Below, piece after piece: positions 1 through 6,053 of a stretch of 9,090 nt of DNA. Both the position numbers and the translations under genes were made by a program. The stretch lies in the NCBI GenBank assembly GCA_031276415.1, contig JAISNF010000398.1, positions 1 to 9,090 of the forward strand, given 5' to 3'. The notes under the pieces are model-generated. The model was given only the letters and a program-made list of their open reading frames with translations, was not told where the DNA came from and ran no database searches. Position 1 is the stretch's first letter. Every line of letters starts with the position of its first letter. Source of the DNA: Planctomycetaceae bacterium (GTDB lineage: Bacteria > Planctomycetota > Planctomycetia > Pirellulales > Thermoguttaceae).

Positions 1-31
1 ACTCTCCACTCTCCACTATCAACTCTCAACT
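1..31. repeat. ACTCTCC-type low-complexity repeat
   Basis: The first bases are built from imperfect copies of ACTCTCC and AACTCTCAAC. Such C/T-rich stretches sit between genes in many bacterial genomes as part of dispersed repeats. The copy is probably cut by the window edge. A T-rich tract with repeated GTTTTT follows at about 97-138, with no coding potential. Confidence 0.4.
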
Positions 32-41
32 AATCTGGGGC

Positions 42-69
42 TTGTCAATTTGGGGCAATCTGGTATTCT
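42..69 (+). promoter_or_regulatory. candidate sigma-70 promoter for lysC
   Basis: TTGTCA (42-47) and TATTCT (64-69) are separated by 16 bases, matching the -35 box at 5 of 6 and the -10 box at 4 of 6. Transcription would start near 76, leaving a leader of about 85 bases before the lysC start. That leader is very T-rich, and no attenuator or riboswitch fold could be recognised in it. The call rests on consensus match and position only. Confidence 0.3.
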
Positions 70-160
70 TTTACTCTTATTGTTTTTGTTGCCGACTTTT
101 TGTTTTTTTGTTTTTAACTTTTGTTTTTAACTCTTAAAACCTTACAATTCAAATTATACA

Positions 161-1945
161 ATGCCGCTTATTGTTCAAAAATTTGGTGGAACCAGTGTTG
201 CCGATACTCACAAAATTCTTGGAGCCGCACGTAAAGCAATTCGTGCGGCACAAGCAGGAAATCAGGTTGTTGTTGTTGTCAGTGCAATGGGCAAAACAAC
301 CGATCATCTTGTTTCGCTTGCAAAAGAAATTACAAACCGCCCTTCTCACCGCGAAATGGATATGCTCATGTCTTCCGGTGAACAAGTTACAATTGCTCTT
401 ATGGCAATCGCCTTAGAATCGCTTGGTTACAAAGCGGTTAGTATGACCGGAGCCCAAATTGGTATCAAAACCGATAGTTCACACACCAAAGCACGTATCC
501 GTTCCATTTCAACCGACAGCATGAGGAAGGCTCTTAACGCCGGAAAAATCGTTATTGCGGCAGGTTTTCAGGGAATTGACGATGAAGGTAATATTACCAC
601 ATTGGGACGCGGCGGGAGTGATACTTCGGCGGTTGCGTTGGCGGCGGCTCTTGGCGCGGATGAATGTGAAATTTACACCGACGTGGACGGCGTGTACACA
701 ACCGATCCGCGACTTTTAGCGGAAGCACGGAAAGTTACGCAAATTAGTTATGACGAAATGCTTGAGTTGGCAAGTCTTGGTGCCGGTGTTATGCACAGCC
801 GGTCAATTGAATTTGCCAAGAAATTTGGTGTTACGGTTCATGTTCGGAGCAGTTTTAGCGACACGTCCGGTTCGCTAATTGTTGCAACACCGGAAAGTAA
901 TACAGCGGTTGCCGGTGCGGCAATTGCCAAAAATGAAGCAAGATTAACATTGGTTGGAGTTCCCGATAAACCCGGAAACGCAATGCGGCTTTTTGCACGT
1001 ATCGCCGAAGCCAAAATCGCAACCGATATGATTGTTCAGAATATCGGACAAGAAGGGCGAACCGATATTTCGTTTACTGTTCCCGGCAACGATTTAACCG
1101 CAACTCTTGACGTGTTGAAAACTGTTTCGGAAGAGATCGGAGCGGAACATGTTGATTATCAGGAAAATGTTGCGAAAATATCTGTCGTAGGACTTGGAAT
1201 GGAAAAACAAGGCGGTGTTGCGGAAAAAATGTTTCGGGCTATATCGCGGAAAATGATCAATATCAGCATGATTACCACCAGTGAAATTAAAATTTCCACG
1301 CTTGTTTCTTGGGAAGATGCGCTCGAAACACTTCGCGAAGTTCATTCGGTGTTCCAACTGGAAAAAACGCCTTCACAACTTAATTCGCAACTTAATTCGT
1401 CAGAATTACCGTTGAAGCCGGCAAAACTGTTAAAATCCGATTTAGATGTGGAACGGCTTTCCGGTATGGAAGACATTTTGATTGAGGACATTCATCTTGA
1501 CCAAACGCAAGCACGGATTACCATGCCCGATGTGCCGGACAAACCGGGGATTGCGGCGGAAATGTTTGAACGAATTGCGGAAGCCGGAATTGTGGTTGAC
1601 ATGATTGTTCAGAGTTGCGGGCGCAACGGAAAGGCAATTATTACGTACACGATTCCGCGAACAATGCTGGATACGGCGATTGAAGTTACGAAAAAACTTG
1701 CCGACGAATGGAAAAGCGATAAACCGTTGTACAATCCGACTGTTGCGATTTTATCGGTTCGCGGTACGGGGTTGCGGTCTCACACGGGTTTAGCGTACCG
1801 GATGTTCAAAACACTTGCCGACGGCGGAATTAACGTCAATGTCATTTCCACCAGCGAACGCAATATTTCCATCACGGTTGACAACGCCCAAGGCGAACAA
1901 GGTTTACAACTCCTCAAAAAAGAATTCGCCAATGAAATGATCTAA
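161..1945 (+). CDS. lysC: aspartate kinase with four ACT domains
   Basis: Phosphorylates L-aspartate with ATP, the first step of the cytoplasmic pathway to lysine, threonine, methionine and diaminopimelate. The amino-acid kinase domain fills about residues 1-240: KFGGTSV at 7-13, SSGEQ at 71-75, GRGGSDTSA at 149-157 and TDVDGVYTTDP at 173-183. Four ACT regulatory domains follow at roughly 262-330, 336-400, 450-515 and 527-594. The first and third share VPDKPG (268 and 458) and DMIVQ (289 and 480), so the pair looks duplicated. At 594 residues it exceeds the usual single-pair enzymes of about 400-450; four-ACT forms are known from cyanobacteria such as Synechocystis and, as I recall, planctomycetes. 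Feedback inhibition by lysine and/or threonine is expected but cannot be read from sequence. The ATG at 161 directly precedes the conserved N-terminus and has no Shine-Dalgarno sequence. No other pathway gene is nearby. Confidence 0.97.
   Translation: MPLIVQKFGGTSVADTHKILGAARKAIRAAQAGNQVVVVVSAMGKTTDHLVSLAKEITNRPSHREMDMLMSSGEQVTIALMAIALESLGYKAVSMTGAQIGIKTDSSHTKARIRSISTDSMRKALNAGKIVIAAGFQGIDDEGNITTLGRGGSDTSAVALAAALGADECEIYTDVDGVYTTDPRLLAEARKVTQISYDEMLELASLGAGVMHSRSIEFAKKFGVTVHVRSSFSDTSGSLIVATPESNTAVAGAAIAKNEARLTLVGVPDKPGNAMRLFARIAEAKIATDMIVQNIGQEGRTDISFTVPGNDLTATLDVLKTVSEEIGAEHVDYQENVAKISVVGLGMEKQGGVAEKMFRAISRKMINISMITTSEIKISTLVSWEDALETLREVHSVFQLEKTPSQLNSQLNSSELPLKPAKLLKSDLDVERLSGMEDILIEDIHLDQTQARITMPDVPDKPGIAAEMFERIAEAGIVVDMIVQSCGRNGKAIITYTIPRTMLDTAIEVTKKLADEWKSDKPLYNPTVAILSVRGTGLRSHTGLAYRMFKTLADGGINVNVISTSERNISITVDNAQGEQGLQLLKKEFANEMI
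1376..1399 (+). repeat. in-frame 12-bp tandem duplication in lysC
   Basis: CAACTTAATTCG occurs twice back to back (1376-1387 and 1388-1399) and encodes QLNS twice. It lies in the linker between the second and third ACT domains (about residues 400-435), where a length change should be tolerated. Confidence 0.8.
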
Positions 1946-1960
1946 ACAATTATTACAATT

Positions 1961-2066
1961 AGGGAACTTCTAAAAACATTATTTTAAAAATCGCATCCTT
2001 AAAAATAAAGACTGGTAAATATATATTTTTTTGTGTGTCTAAAAAATAGATTTTTAGAATTTCCCT
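1961..2066 (+). mobile_element. MITE-like element, copy 1
   Basis: A non-coding element of about 106 bases whose ends are inverted repeats: AGGGAACTTCTAAAAA (1961-1976) and TTTTTAGAATTTCCCT (2051-2066), matching at 15 of 16 positions. The interior is AT-rich. The same sequence in reverse orientation is at 8938-9034; the two align over about 55 bases from the GGGAACTTC end with only a few differences. There is no ORF, and I found no convincing target-site duplication. It starts 15 bases after the lysC stop, so its inverted ends could also help end the lysC transcript. A short palindromic repeat family that is not transposase-driven is the alternative. Confidence 0.7.
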
Positions 2067-2100
2067 TTATTATTTCCAATTAGAAATAAAATTAAAACTT

Positions 2101-2130
2101 CCTCTCTGTGTTCTCTGTGGTTTTAAAAAG
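2101..2130 (+). repeat. dispersed CTGTG..CTCTGTGG repeat, partial copy
   Basis: Contains CTGTGTTCTCTGTGGTTTTA (2105-2124), the second half of the composite repeat seen at 5211-5280 and 6054-6140, and in reverse at 8760-8840. The CTGCGG-rich first half is missing, so this copy is partial. Confidence 0.65.
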
Positions 2131-2140
2131 TAAATTTGAG

Positions 2141-2155
2141 TTTTTAGAAGTACCT
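2141..2155 (+). repeat. extra MITE-like terminus
   Basis: TTTTTAGAAGTACCT repeats the right-hand end of the MITE-like element (TTTTTAGAAGTTCCC at 9020-9034) with two differences. It also pairs imperfectly with the left end at 1961-1976, so 1961-2155 has inverted outer ends as well. It is either a solo end from a decayed copy or the original end of a larger element. It lies 4 bases past the stop of the 2160-2795 gene. Confidence 0.5.
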
Positions 2156-2159
2156 ATTA

Positions 2160-2795
2160 TTAACTGTAATAAACACAAAACATGTTGAGCAATGTCGAAA
2201 GTGAACTGCTGTTTCCTTCCTGAAAAAGTTTGCTCACCTGACAATCAACAATGGGACCTTTTTCGGGATTAACAAGAACCGTACAAAGTTGACTGCGTAA
2301 TTTGCGAATAGGTTCCAAACTTGGACGTTTCAGATCGGCGTGGTTTTCAACAACCAGAATAAGTTGGCGTTTTCGACGCTCGGCAAGCATATTGAGCGTC
2401 GAAATCGATGAATTGCGTTTTTCCGCCAAAAAAGATTCGACCTGAAATTTTGCTTTCTGTGCATCAATCTGATCATTCCCCAAACCATAAATGATCGCCT
2501 GATCACTAAAAGGAACATTGACCAGTTCACTAAATGATGTAACAAAACAAGAAAAACCCTTGTCCACAACAACCACTTCAACATCAAAAAGAACATTTCC
2601 GTCCGCAACATGTAAATCCGCATTCGTACCTTTCCGGTGATTGACATACCGGAAAGTGTTGCGAATATCACGGAACCGATCTGTCCGAACAGTGGTTTTC
2701 CCCATAATGTCGAAGAAATCTTCCGTAAAAATAAACGTAAATTTCCGATTTATCCGGGTAATACGTTTAACAAAATCTTCAATGTTGGTTGCCAT
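2160..2795 (-). CDS. hypothetical protein, 211 aa, family not recognised
   Basis: A 211-residue reading frame that I cannot assign to a family. It is probably real: it is the longest frame in the stretch, starts with ATG, and its composition alternates hydrophobic strands (DVEVVVVD at 71-78, QLILVVEN at 144-151) with charged helix-like segments (113-142), as in a soluble alpha/beta protein. There is no signal peptide or membrane segment. Four cysteines (83, 171, 185, 206) form no recognisable metal motif. It lies 152 bases downstream of the sigma-factor gene on the same strand, with a hairpin in the gap. TACAAT at 2813-2808 is a possible -10 box without a -35, very close to the ATG. There is no Shine-Dalgarno sequence. 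The end, NMFCVYYS, is unusual and abuts a repeat terminus at 2141-2155, so the natural C-terminus may have been altered. Competing frames are shorter and fragmented. Confidence 0.6.
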   Translation of the reverse strand: MATNIEDFVKRITRINRKFTFIFTEDFFDIMGKTTVRTDRFRDIRNTFRYVNHRKGTNADLHVADGNVLFDVEVVVVDKGFSCFVTSFSELVNVPFSDQAIIYGLGNDQIDAQKAKFQVESFLAEKRNSSISTLNMLAERRKRQLILVVENHADLKRPSLEPIRKLRSQLCTVLVNPEKGPIVDCQVSKLFQEGNSSSLSTLLNMFCVYYS

Positions 2796-2895
2796 GAAGT
2801 AATTGTAATTGTATCGGAATCGTGTTTACCATCGAATCCAAACGGTGTTTAAACATTGTTTATCAAGTAAATTTACAACAATATTTTTCGGAAAC

Positions 2896-2937
2896 AACAC
2901 GCTGAAAATTTTCATATCTAATAATATTCAGCATGTT
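2896..2937 (-). terminator. stem-loop just after the sigma-factor gene
   Basis: AACATGCTGAA and TTCAGCGTGTT, read on the - strand, form an 11-bp stem with one G-U pair around a 20-base loop. The stem begins about 10 bases past the fliA stop, where a terminator is expected. The downstream side has only a weak T-run (GTTGTTT), so it is not a classic intrinsic terminator and may instead protect the mRNA 3' end. Confidence 0.45.
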
Positions 2938-2947
2938 TTAATAACAT

Positions 2948-3733
2948 TTACGTTGCAAATTCAGGACGTCGTTCTTCGAGTTGCATCTGTAAACGTTCAA
3001 CAATACTGCTGTGCATTTGGCTGACCCGACTTTCACTCAAATCAAGAGTCATACCAACTTCTTTCATTGTCATTTCCTCATAATAATAAAGAATAATAAT
3101 GAGCCGCTCGTTACGGCTAAGACCTTTTGTAACAAGCCGCATCAAGTCTGTTTTTTGAATACGGGTTGTCGGGTCTTCGCCTTTTTGATCTTCAACAAGA
3201 TCAATCTCACTAATATCTTTGGAACCGTCCGTTTCGAACCATTTTTTGTTCAAACTGACAAGATTAACAGCGTTGGCATCAAACATCATCCGTTCCAATT
3301 CGGAAGGAGAGAGGTTCAACTCGCCTGCTAATTCATCATGAGAGGGTTGACGACCGAGTTTATCGGAAAGTTTTTTGCTCGCTTCCATGAGTTTACGGGC
3401 ACGTGAACGCACCAAACGCGGAACCCAATCCATATTTCGTAACTCATCAAGCATCGCTCCCCTGATTCGCGGAACACAATACGTTTCGAATTTAACACCG
3501 CGTTTTAAGTCGAAAGCGTCAATTGCGTCCATTAATCCAAAAATTCCCGCCGAAATCAAATCATCTAATTCTACTTCGTCCGGAAGACGTGAACCAACTC
3601 GTTCCCCATGGTATCTTACCAACGGCATGTAACGTTCAATAAGAATATTACGAAGTTTTTGATTGGATCGATCTTGGATAAATTCTTCCCACAGTTTAGC
3701 CGTTTCTTCGGGTGTCCACTGTGCTACAGCCAT
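2948..3733 (-). CDS. fliA: FliA/WhiG-family sigma factor (sigma-28 type)
   Basis: A sigma factor of the sigma-70 superfamily, group 3, which directs RNA polymerase to a special promoter class. In flagellated bacteria FliA serves late flagellar, motility and chemotaxis genes. At 261 residues it is close to the family norm of about 240-260. Region 2 spans about 32-105 (DDLISAGIFGLMDAIDAFD at 57-75; FETYCVPRIRGAMLDELR at 82-99, for -10 recognition). Region 3 follows at about 110-165 and region 4 at about 204-252, with the helix-turn-helix near 222-244 (TMKEVGMTLDLSESRVSQ). Regions 1.1 and 1.2 of housekeeping sigmas are absent. The ATG has AGGGAGG 11 bases upstream, the only clear Shine-Dalgarno sequence in the window. 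A good sigma-70 promoter lies at 3871-3900. No flagellar gene or anti-sigma factor (FlgM) is within the window, so the regulon is unknown. WhiG-like non-motility roles are possible. Confidence 0.93.
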   Translation of the reverse strand: MAVAQWTPEETAKLWEEFIQDRSNQKLRNILIERYMPLVRYHGERVGSRLPDEVELDDLISAGIFGLMDAIDAFDLKRGVKFETYCVPRIRGAMLDELRNMDWVPRLVRSRARKLMEASKKLSDKLGRQPSHDELAGELNLSPSELERMMFDANAVNLVSLNKKWFETDGSKDISEIDLVEDQKGEDPTTRIQKTDLMRLVTKGLSRNERLIIILYYYEEMTMKEVGMTLDLSESRVSQMHSSIVERLQMQLEERRPEFAT

Positions 3734-3743
3734 AACCTTTCAT

Positions 3744-3750
3744 CCTCCCT
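3744..3750 (-). promoter_or_regulatory. Shine-Dalgarno sequence of fliA
   Basis: AGGGAGG on the - strand lies 10-11 bases before the ATG at 3733, with a further AAAGG nearer the start. It supports this start over the out-of-frame ATG 10 bases upstream. The other genes here lack a comparable site. Confidence 0.65.
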
Positions 3751-3774
3751 GATGAGTGTTCTGCAACTATCGAA

Positions 3775-3805
3775 ATTTTATCAAAACTCTTTTTTTCGAT
3801 AAAAT
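3775..3805. promoter_or_regulatory. inverted repeat in the fliA leader
   Basis: ATTTTATC (3775-3782) and GATAAAAT (3798-3805) form a perfect 8-base inverted repeat with a 15-base spacer. It lies between the predicted transcription start (about 3864) and the fliA ribosome-binding site. It could be an operator or an AT-rich leader hairpin; chance is not excluded in such AT-rich DNA. Confidence 0.3.
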
Positions 3806-3870
3806 CTTTAACGAGAGTACCTGACTACAACTGCCAAACAATTCCGTTTGCCAGAATAAAAACTACTTTT

Positions 3871-3900
3871 ATTATCGGCAGAGAAATCGTAAAAGGTCAA
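3871..3900 (-). promoter_or_regulatory. sigma-70 promoter for fliA, overlapping a sigma-28 -10 motif
   Basis: On the - strand TTGACC (3900-3895) and GATAAT (3876-3871) are separated by 18 bases; each differs from consensus at one position. The same -10 region reads GCCGATAA (3879-3872), identical to the sigma-28/FliA -10 consensus. The four bases 15 positions upstream read GACC, however, not TAAA. The housekeeping reading is the stronger; partial FliA autoregulation is only a possibility. Confidence 0.55.
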
Positions 3901-4036
3901 CTTTCCTCAAAGAATTTCACCAAAAAATAAATTAACTCGAACAACACAAGGGTTAGAGAAAATAGGACAAATACACAACATGGAAAAATATCCTCGTGAT
4001 TCTCCTCAATCGGATTTTTTAATTTGGCATAAACTG

Positions 4037-5158
4037 TTACATTTCAAAGTAGGGAGTTAATTCTTCAATAATTTCCGGGCAACGGTCTGCAACATTATTA
4101 GTTTCCCAACGATCATCCGGTTTAACGTACAACTCGATATATCCTTCCTTCATATAACCTTCAGACACTTTCCGGTAAAACCAATTCGGTGTTACAATAG
4201 CAGAATCTCTTTTGCCCGTAATCAATAATCTCTCGTGAATCATTTCCGTTTTTTCCTGAATAAGATTGAAAAACGGTGATTTATTATCTGATACAGTATT
4301 CAAAAAATCAGCCAAATCGCTTAATCCAAACAACGCCGGAATACGAACTGTTGCCCCAAATTCGTCCGGAAACCGAACAAAAAGCGGCAACTGAATATTT
4401 TCACCGTACAAATAATTATCGGCTCCAATCCTGCGGTGTTCGCCCAACGAAAAACCGCGCGTGGAAAACAACAGAAATAACGTATCATCACCAAGTTCGC
4501 CCTTTTCAAGCGAATCCAGCAAACCGGCAAGCGAATGATCAAGAACCGTCATTCCGCCGCTATAAGTTTCCATAACCGATTGGAGTTTATCAGGGTCAAT
4601 TGTTGTTGCAATCCGGTTTTGTTGTTTCGGATACGGTTTTACATACGGCGTTTTTATGTACGGAATTTCAACACCGTCGTAAGGCAACGGGTCTTCCTCT
4701 CCGCGATGTGTTTCACGATAAGACATCGGAAAATCCCAACGACCACGAAAACCTTGTAAATGTGCCCAGAGAATACATGGTTTTGCGGATTGTTTTTGTT
4801 CCCGAAATAAATCCAACGCCGCAGCAAAACTCGTAAAAAATTGCGTTTCTTCCAATGACTGAACCGGTTCCGAATCTTCAAACGGTTTCAAACGATACCG
4901 TTTATCAAATTCGTTGGCTTTGGCGTGGAAAAAAATATCGTTATCATCCGTTACTAAAATGGTTCGTCTTTTTTGTTGCTGAAATTGCCAAAGAGAATCG
5001 AAAATCGCCGGCAAATCCAGTGTTTCCGCATAACAACGATCAAACAAAACCGATTGACTCGCCAATCTATCCAATGTTGGTGTTTGAATCCATGTATTCC
5101 CGTAAGCACCAATCATTCCGCTGTGCAAACCGTCAATAGAAAGACAAAAAATGTTCAT
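4037..5158 (-). CDS. sulfatase-fold protein lacking catalytic residues (probable pseudoenzyme)
   Basis: A 373-residue protein with the outline of the sulfatase/alkaline-phosphatase superfamily. The N-terminal strand and first metal-ligand region is SIDGLHSGMIGAYGN (7-21), followed by TPTLDRLASQSVLFDRCYA (26-44). GEH is at 239-241, and NIQLPLFVRFP (254-264) matches the usual RVPLIIR-P block. The tail IELYVKPDDRWETNNVA (341-357) is the typical ELYDL..DP.E..NLA ending. Key residues are missing. The CxPSR/CxPAR formylglycine motif is absent; the equivalent stretch reads ETLDLPAIF (45-53). The late metal ligands, normally SDHG or SDNG, read STRG (232-235). The lysine expected after GEH is not seen near 245-248. 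It is shorter than active bacterial sulfatases (about 450-550). There is no signal peptide, so it is probably cytoplasmic. A binding or regulatory role is an inference. The ATG at 5158 opens directly on the conserved strand. The reading frame is intact. Confidence 0.82.
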   Translation of the reverse strand: MNIFCLSIDGLHSGMIGAYGNTWIQTPTLDRLASQSVLFDRCYAETLDLPAIFDSLWQFQQQKRRTILVTDDNDIFFHAKANEFDKRYRLKPFEDSEPVQSLEETQFFTSFAAALDLFREQKQSAKPCILWAHLQGFRGRWDFPMSYRETHRGEEDPLPYDGVEIPYIKTPYVKPYPKQQNRIATTIDPDKLQSVMETYSGGMTVLDHSLAGLLDSLEKGELGDDTLFLLFSTRGFSLGEHRRIGADNYLYGENIQLPLFVRFPDEFGATVRIPALFGLSDLADFLNTVSDNKSPFFNLIQEKTEMIHERLLITGKRDSAIVTPNWFYRKVSEGYMKEGYIELYVKPDDRWETNNVADRCPEIIEELTPYFEM

Positions 5159-5178
5159 AAAATAAAGTTAAAAATTTT

Positions 5179-5206
5179 TGTATATTTTGTTGTTTCATAT
5201 TATCAA
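5179..5206 (-). promoter_or_regulatory. candidate promoter for the sulfatase-like gene
   Basis: On the - strand TTGATA (5206-5201) and TATACA (5184-5179) are 16 bases apart, matching the -35 at 5 of 6 and the -10 at 4 of 6. It lies 20-50 bases before the ATG and directly beside the dispersed repeat at 5211-5280. Confidence 0.4.
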
Positions 5207-5210
5207 AAAA

Positions 5211-5280
5211 TAATCTGCGATCATCAGCGTCATCTGCGGGCAATTCTTTTTTTCTGTGTTCTCTGTGGTTAAAAATAAAA
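5211..5280 (+). repeat. composite dispersed repeat, full copy
   Basis: The first half has CTGCG, CATCAGCGTCATCTGCGG and GCAA (about 5215-5242). A T-run follows, then CTGTGTTCTCTGTGGTTAAA (5254-5273). The same order recurs at 6054-6140 and, reversed, at 8760-8840. It is non-coding and fills most of the gap between the sulfatase-like and nitroreductase-like genes. Confidence 0.75.
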
Positions 5281-5287
5281 TAGGATT

Positions 5288-5887
5288 TTATTTTTTGTTA
5301 CCGATTGTTTGACCGGCGATGGCTTCATGTTGGGCGTCGAGTTTCAGTAATTTACTAATGGCGTCTTTGTCGATACCGGTTCGCACGGCACAGGCGAGTC
5401 CTTTTGACGCGGAAACAAGATAAACATCTTGTGCAGCGCAACCACAGGAAATATAGGCTCCGGTTCCGGTTTCTTTTGACTTGTCCACAACGTACAAAAA
5501 ATTAACCGGCGCAACAAAAACATAATCCTGTGTTCCGGCAACTGTTCGGTGATCGCCTTTTACTTTTTCGAATAATTTGTTGATTTTGGCGTCATACAGA
5601 TAAACGCATTCTTTGAGTACGACGTACACGGAAAGTTCTTGTTTATTCAGAGGCGTGGGAACAACGCGGCGATCTTCACGGTTGAAACCGTAAGCCGCCC
5701 AAAGTAAATCGGAAAGAGTTTGCAGATCAATAGGAGTATCGGCGGGGTTTTTAATTGACTGCCGTTCATTGATAGCGTCGAAAAGCGGTTTACCGCCTGA
5801 GCGTTGCGGAGCCGGAAGAACAATGTCTTGTGCCATAATAGTTAAGGTTAAACTGAAAAAAATGGTTAAAGTTAAAAATGTTCGCAT
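5288..5887 (-). CDS. secreted nitroreductase-like (SagB/ThcOx-type) protein
   Basis: A 199-residue protein of the FMN-dependent nitroreductase fold, nearest to the SagB/ThcOx-type subgroup. Some members oxidise peptide azolines, but most are uncharacterised. A signal peptide is clear: MRTFLTLTIFFSLTLTIMA (1-19), with likely cleavage before Q20, giving export across the inner membrane. The flavin-binding start NERQSIK (40-46) replaces the usual RRSxR. It is followed by LSDLLWAAYGFNREDRRVVP (58-77), with PLNKQELSVYVV at 79-90, as in the family. VYLYD (95-99), a GDHR..AGTQ segment (111-120) and APVNFLYVVD (126-135) follow. CGCAAQDVYLVSASKGL (148-164) corresponds to the family's G.A.QN.yL..a..GL block. 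The start is the ATG at 5887; a TTG six codons upstream would put charged residues before the signal peptide. No azoline-peptide precursor or cyclodehydratase is nearby, so a modified-peptide role is unsupported. A periplasmic flavin oxidoreductase of unknown substrate is the safe call. Confidence 0.85.
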   Translation of the reverse strand: MRTFLTLTIFFSLTLTIMAQDIVLPAPQRSGGKPLFDAINERQSIKNPADTPIDLQTLSDLLWAAYGFNREDRRVVPTPLNKQELSVYVVLKECVYLYDAKINKLFEKVKGDHRTVAGTQDYVFVAPVNFLYVVDKSKETGTGAYISCGCAAQDVYLVSASKGLACAVRTGIDKDAISKLLKLDAQHEAIAGQTIGNKK

Positions 5888-5964
5888 GGGTTTTTCCAAA
5901 GTCAAAAGTGAATCAAAAATCGAAGATAAAACATTCGGTAAAAATGTTAGATAAAAACATTATT

Positions 5965-5982
5965 TCCGGTTCCTCTACCGGA
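5965..5982 (-). other. small hairpin upstream of the nitroreductase-like gene
   Basis: TCCGGT and ACCGGA form a 6-bp, mostly G-C stem around 6 bases, unusually G+C-rich for this gap. On the - strand AATAATGTTTTTAT follows. It could be a weak terminator for the exporter transcript or a leader hairpin of the nitroreductase-like mRNA. Its place downstream of the 6001-6029 promoter candidate favours the leader reading. Confidence 0.3.
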
Positions 5983-6000
5983 TTCTCCGATTGAAGTAAT

Positions 6001-6029
6001 ATTTTATATCCTTTTCTTTTTTTTTGCAA
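6001..6029 (-). promoter_or_regulatory. candidate promoter for the nitroreductase-like gene
   Basis: On the - strand TTGCAA (6029-6024) and TAAAAT (6006-6001) are 17 bases apart, matching the -35 at 4 of 6 and the -10 at 5 of 6. The leader would be about 105 bases and contain the 5965-5982 hairpin. It is a consensus match in AT-rich DNA only. Confidence 0.35.
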
Positions 6030-6030
6030 T

Positions 6031-6046
6031 TGTATCAATGTATCAA
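6031..6046. repeat. TGTATCAA tandem repeat
   Basis: TGTATCAA occurs twice in direct succession immediately upstream of the candidate -35 box of the nitroreductase-like gene. It may be a binding site or simple slippage. Confidence 0.35.
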
Positions 6047-6053
6047 ATGTAAA

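Larger units (their letters stand above)
3734..4036. other. 303-base gap between the sulfatase-like gene and fliA
   Basis: Holds the fliA leader and promoter (3744-3900). The rest, 3901-4036, is AT-rich. Its longest reading frame is 24 codons on the - strand with no ribosome-binding site. An imperfect stem with an ATTTTT tail on the - strand (about 3985-4020) could weakly terminate the sulfatase-like transcript. No RNA gene or dispersed repeat was recognised. Confidence 0.5.

Noticed and set aside
149..416. Small frames on both strands at the start of lysC
   Set aside because: They overlap the conserved KFGGTSV region of aspartate kinase in other frames and show no independent signal.
2330..2671. 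113-residue frame overlapping the 211-residue hypothetical gene
   Set aside because: Shorter, rich in Met, Trp and Arg in a shadow-like pattern, and wholly contained in the longer frame, which has a more protein-like composition.
4276..4836. Several + strand frames of 70-100 residues opposite the sulfatase-like gene
   Set aside because: Antisense shadows with no start signals, overlapping an intact gene recognised by family motifs.
5888..5905. Extended TTG start for the nitroreductase-like protein
   Set aside because: The six extra residues (MTLEKP) put an acidic residue before the signal peptide; the ATG at 5887 gives a standard signal peptide.
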